Positions 61,377-64,000 of a stretch of DNA of 64,000 nt are shown piece by piece (the first letter of the stretch is position 1; each line of letters begins with the position of its first letter). The translations under genes and the position numbers were made by a program. Source of the DNA: MPNP01 sp965221445 (GTDB lineage: Bacteria; Pseudomonadota; Alphaproteobacteria; Rhodobacterales; Rhodobacteraceae); NCBI GenBank assembly GCA_965221445.1, contig CBDCSF010000013.1, positions 2,294,001 to 2,358,000 of the forward strand, read 5' to 3'. Below the pieces are notes generated by a model. That model had not been told where the DNA came from and did no database searches. It saw only the letters and a program-made list of their open reading frames with translations.

Positions 61377-61933
61377 CAGGAAAATCATCTGGGAATTCGA
61401 AAGTACCTCAATTGCAAGCTTTTTTGTAACTATTCAGGTAGTCATAAAAACCCCTTAAGTGTTTTTCTGTCAACTACCTGGTGACAGTCGGTTTGTCTAT
61501 TCCTATTACTGAAACCGAACCACAAATCAGTGTCGGGCAGTAAAACAGTTCTGGTAGTGAAAGATATCACAAGCAGTGCATCGTCAACTGACCTTACCAT
61601 TTTAAGAAAACTTGTCGTCAAACAGGACAGACGAGGAACTAATTTAGAACCATATAATTGTGCTACAGATCTCCTGATGGATTATATCCCTCCACTATTA
61701 GTAGGGATCTTGAAAAGGCACTATTTGGTATGGTCAAGGATTTAAGAGCATTTCTTGGGATGGAAGTTGACCGGTTATCTATCGGATATGTCAAGATAAA
61801 TAATTTACCGGTTGCAATAAGCCGAGACCGTGAGGTGATTTATGTCGCCTGACACATGGTTACTACTAGAAGATATTATAATTATTTCTGAGCTTATCCA
61901 ACGTGTAATCTAAGTTATAAAGGGAAAGACAGC
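61377..61933. other. intergenic gap after the cox operon
   Basis: About 560 bp. Holds the hairpin at 61,435-61,480 and then low-quality open frames; one 64-aa stretch (61658-61852, ending IGYVKINNLPVAISRDREVI) is conserved-looking but unrecognised and lacks an SD. Nothing else supportable. Confidence 0.35.
61435..61480 (+). terminator. possible cox-operon terminator or RNA structure
   Basis: CAGGTAGT (61435-61442) pairs perfectly with ACTACCTG (61473-61480), and nested inside AAAAAC (61446-61451) pairs with GTTTTT (61461-61466). It follows the coxM stop. No terminal U-run, so its role as terminator is uncertain. Confidence 0.45.
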
Positions 61934-62514
61934 TTGATACTGGAAAACAAATTAAATATTACTGATCAGGTGGAGCTTGCCAAAACCGAGGAAATAATTA
62001 GCAAGCAGCAAGCCAAGTTACTTTTTGACTCTGGCGACATTGACAAAGTTGAAGTTGGTACTTTCAAAGGGCTTGCTTTCATCCATGCCTATTTGTTTGA
62101 AAAGTTATATGACTTTGCAGGTAAAATACGAGAAGTAAACATTGCCAACGGCAATTTCCGTTTGCTCCGGTTATGTTTCTACCAGGGTCGCTAGAACATA
62201 TTGACGCGATGACTCAAGACAGTTTTGATTTGATTATTGAGAAATATGTAGAAATGAACATTGCCCACCCCTTCCGTGAGGGGAACGGATGTACCACGCG
62301 TACCTGGCTAGATTTAATATTTAAAAAAGAACTGAAAAAAGTGGTGGATTGGAACAAGGTTGATAAAGATGAATATCTCTCAGCTATGCAACGCAGCGTG
62401 GTGAAGGATGTGGAAATCAAAGCCCTGCTTAAAGTATCTTTGACCGATCAGATTGATGATCGCGACCTGTTTATGAGGGGTATTGATGTCAGTTATTAGT
62501 ACGAAGGATATAGC
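61934..62514 (+). pseudogene. Fic-family protein, frameshifted
   Basis: The first frame (61934-62194) reads LAKTEEIISKQQAKLLFDSG ... LYDFAGKIREVNIANGNF and then derails because one T is missing in CGTTTGCTCC near 62164; the second frame resumes with APVMFLPGSLEHIDAMTQDS and continues to the Fic motif HPFREGNGCTTRTW. That motif has Cys in place of the first Arg of GNGRxxR. At the 3' end a TAG replaces the expected Tyr codon (SY-stop-YEGY, stop at 62497-62499). Three independent lesions make a dead gene. Confidence 0.86.
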
Positions 62515-63017
62515 AATTTCAAAACCGAGAAACTTTAGTCAAATGCAATTATGATTTGCTTATTATGGACGTAAGTGATTCAAATCTGGGTTTTTGACCA
62601 TACCCCTTTAACACAAATCTCATCACCTTGTTTTTGATAAACCAATAGTTCTGGCTACTGTCAAGTTAAAATATCAAATCTAATTGTAGGTAATGAAAAC
62701 AGACTGAATTTTATTGTACCTTGATTCTTCTAAATTATTAGTACCAATCAACATGATGGTCGACTGACTTCCACCGAGAGATAGATTGTGGTAAGATTCA
62801 GGGTAATCGGTGAAGGTGATTGTTCTAAATTCATAGGAATGACTCCTTCATTGGTTGCTATTCAGGAGAGGTCTCTTGGTTGGGGACCTCACCGTTCACC
62901 GGCTGTTTTGCTTAATCGGCTAGGTGATTGTCAGCCCATGGTATCTAACTTAAACGGTCTACCCGTAGCTCTGGCAGCATGATAATATAATAATGGGATG
63001 AACCTAGTATCCCGAAA
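62515..63017. other. non-coding gap between fic relic and IS630 relic
   Basis: About 500 bp of AT-rich DNA. A 64-aa open frame at 62788-62982 has no recognisable domain or SD. No RNA gene, tandem repeat or att-like site seen. Confidence 0.3.
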
Positions 63018-64000
63018 TCATTGTACTGATGGAAAAAGAGGCTTCAACATTATACGAGCATCCTTGGTCCTAAACAGCCTGTTTGTGATTTTGTACATAG
63101 CATTGCGAAGCTTGCTCCATGCTGCAACCTCTCGAACCATTGTTTCACAGTCGGGAATGCATCGTCGCAAACACTGGTGGGTAAGGACATTGCTCTCTAT
63201 TTCCGCCCTATTCAACCAACTCCCATGCTTGGGTGTATGAGGAGCCTCAAACTTGTGAGCAAAACGAGCCGCTTCCTTGGGTTTAAAGACGTTATACAGG
63301 GTCGAAAGCTTGTGCGTGGTCAGATTGTCCATCAACAGCACATTGTGCTTCTTGTCGGTAAAATGTTCGACCGCCAACTCTCACTTGGGGTATAGAGCAT
63401 AAATAAATTGGCGGTACTATTTCTCTCATATTCGTAATCATGGCAGACCGGGTGCCCCCGACGCATAGGTAAGGGAGTACGTGTTTCCCGCGTTTGCTGG
63501 CGTGAGGTCTTGTCCAGACAAACCAGAGCCGTGTCGTCGTCATAATCGGTTTGATAGACGTCAAGAACATCCTTCATAGCATCAACAAAATCAGTTGTCC
63601 CCTGGGCGGAAGACACCAACACTTCGTGGCCAAGGCTTCAAATTGTTTTTAGCGTACGCCTGACCGTTTCCTTTGATATGCGATCAACAATCTCCAACGC
63701 AACAAGCTGGTCACTCCATAAATGAAGGGTCCATTCAGAATAACCATCCGGTGGTTCCGAACAGGCCAACTTAATCAGGATCGCTTCACCCTCACCATCC
63801 AAAAGACGCGGTTTGCGATTCCCTGATCCTTCCGTTCAATCGCCGCTTCCATTCCCTCCAGGACAAAACGCTTGCGAACATGTTCAGGCGTTGCTTTACC
63901 AACGGAAACAACATTGGCAATCATGGCATCCGTTAACCCTCCACCCGGACGGTTCTCATCAGCCAGCAAAAAGGATCTGGGTACGGCGACGGGAGGTAAC
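63018..64000 (-). pseudogene. IS630-family transposase, multiply frameshifted, runs off right edge
   Basis: Pieces in order on the minus strand: helix-turn-helix part FLLADENRPGGGLTDAMIAN and VRKRFVLEGMEAAIERKDQ; a middle part LACSEPPDGYSEWTLHLWSD then DVLDVYQTDYDDDTALVCLDK; and the DDE end VLLMDNLTTHKLSTLYNVF and TPKHGSWLNRAEIESNVL with REVAAWSKLRNA. Frame changes fall near 63,780 and 63,385, there is a stop near 63,640, and about 15-20 residues are missing around the second frame change. The catalytic D, D, E positions are still visible. Confidence 0.85.

Noticed and set aside
61530..61745. 71-aa open frame after coxM
   Set aside because: No ribosome site, no recognisable domain and overlapping another short frame; treated as noise in a decaying region.
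62788..62982. 64-aa open frame in the gap before the IS630 relic
   Set aside because: Composition and start context give no sign of a real gene, and no domain is recognisable.
1..64000. CRISPR array or tandem direct-repeat locus
   Set aside because: No regularly spaced 25-40 bp repeats and no cas genes were seen; the only repeats are the fic duplication and the 8-bp operator-like array.

Overview
The window looks like an AT-rich alphaproteobacterial chromosome segment. The run phoH-ybeY-corC-lnt-metK, with trmB nearby and cmk next to rpsA, is a conserved housekeeping neighbourhood of Alphaproteobacteria, and both tRNAs (Ser-GCU, elongator Met-CAU) fit a bacterium of that class. The exact lineage cannot be fixed from sequence alone. 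Many starts are TTG or GTG with a clear AGGAG-type ribosome site.

Region 1 (1-12,632) is core: rpsA (partial, runs off the left edge), cmk, divergent aroA, trmB, a CopC/CopD copper pair, a Pif1-like helicase with a WYL-like tail, metK, lnt, corC, ybeY and phoH. Region 2 (12,800-18,830) is acyl and amino-acid metabolism: a beta-alanine/omega-amino acid transaminase, a thiolase lacking a catalytic Cys overlapping a short acyl-CoA synthetase, then a luciferase-like monooxygenase and an alpha/beta hydrolase. Region 3 (18,860-22,580) is accessory: a Fic protein, a broken duplicate of its 3' half, a small coiled-coil/TM protein and a divergent DUF4143 ATPase, with a repeated TCACCGCA motif between the two divergent genes.

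Region 4 (22,620-34,712) has tRNA-Ser, glutaryl-CoA dehydrogenase, and a catabolic cluster of two divergent units. The leftward unit is a Rieske oxygenase, two paralogous proteins of unknown function, a DUF1116 (AllG/YlbE-like) protein and an amidase, most of them overlapping. The rightward unit is a HisC-like aminotransferase plus a split ThDP decarboxylase resembling ComD/ComE; a SGNH hydrolase (opposite strand) and a BisC-type molybdoenzyme follow. This is the best candidate in the window for an undescribed pathway. Region 5 (34,750-37,254) has a HipBA module, tRNA-Met and a small putative winged-helix protein.

Region 6 (37,326-48,413) is a carbohydrate or sugar-acid regulon: a leftward ABC importer (ATPase, binding protein, two permeases) ending in a Tm-1-like/UPF0261 protein and a class II aldolase; and a rightward GntR regulator, metallo-beta-lactamase hydrolase, HAD phosphatase, second class II aldolase and FGGY kinase. 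A 14-bp perfect palindrome lies between the two arms. Region 7 (48,585-61,376) has an AbrB-family membrane protein, then MaoC, coxD, coxE, xdhC, a MoeA-like protein with a degenerate nucleotidyltransferase half, and coxSLM encoding a form II (AYRGAGR) CO-dehydrogenase-like molybdenum hydroxylase. A GC-richer HipBA module and an IS1595-type transposase remnant sit between coxD and coxE. The right end (61,400-64,000) is decaying DNA: a frameshifted Fic gene and a frameshifted IS630-type transposase running off the edge.
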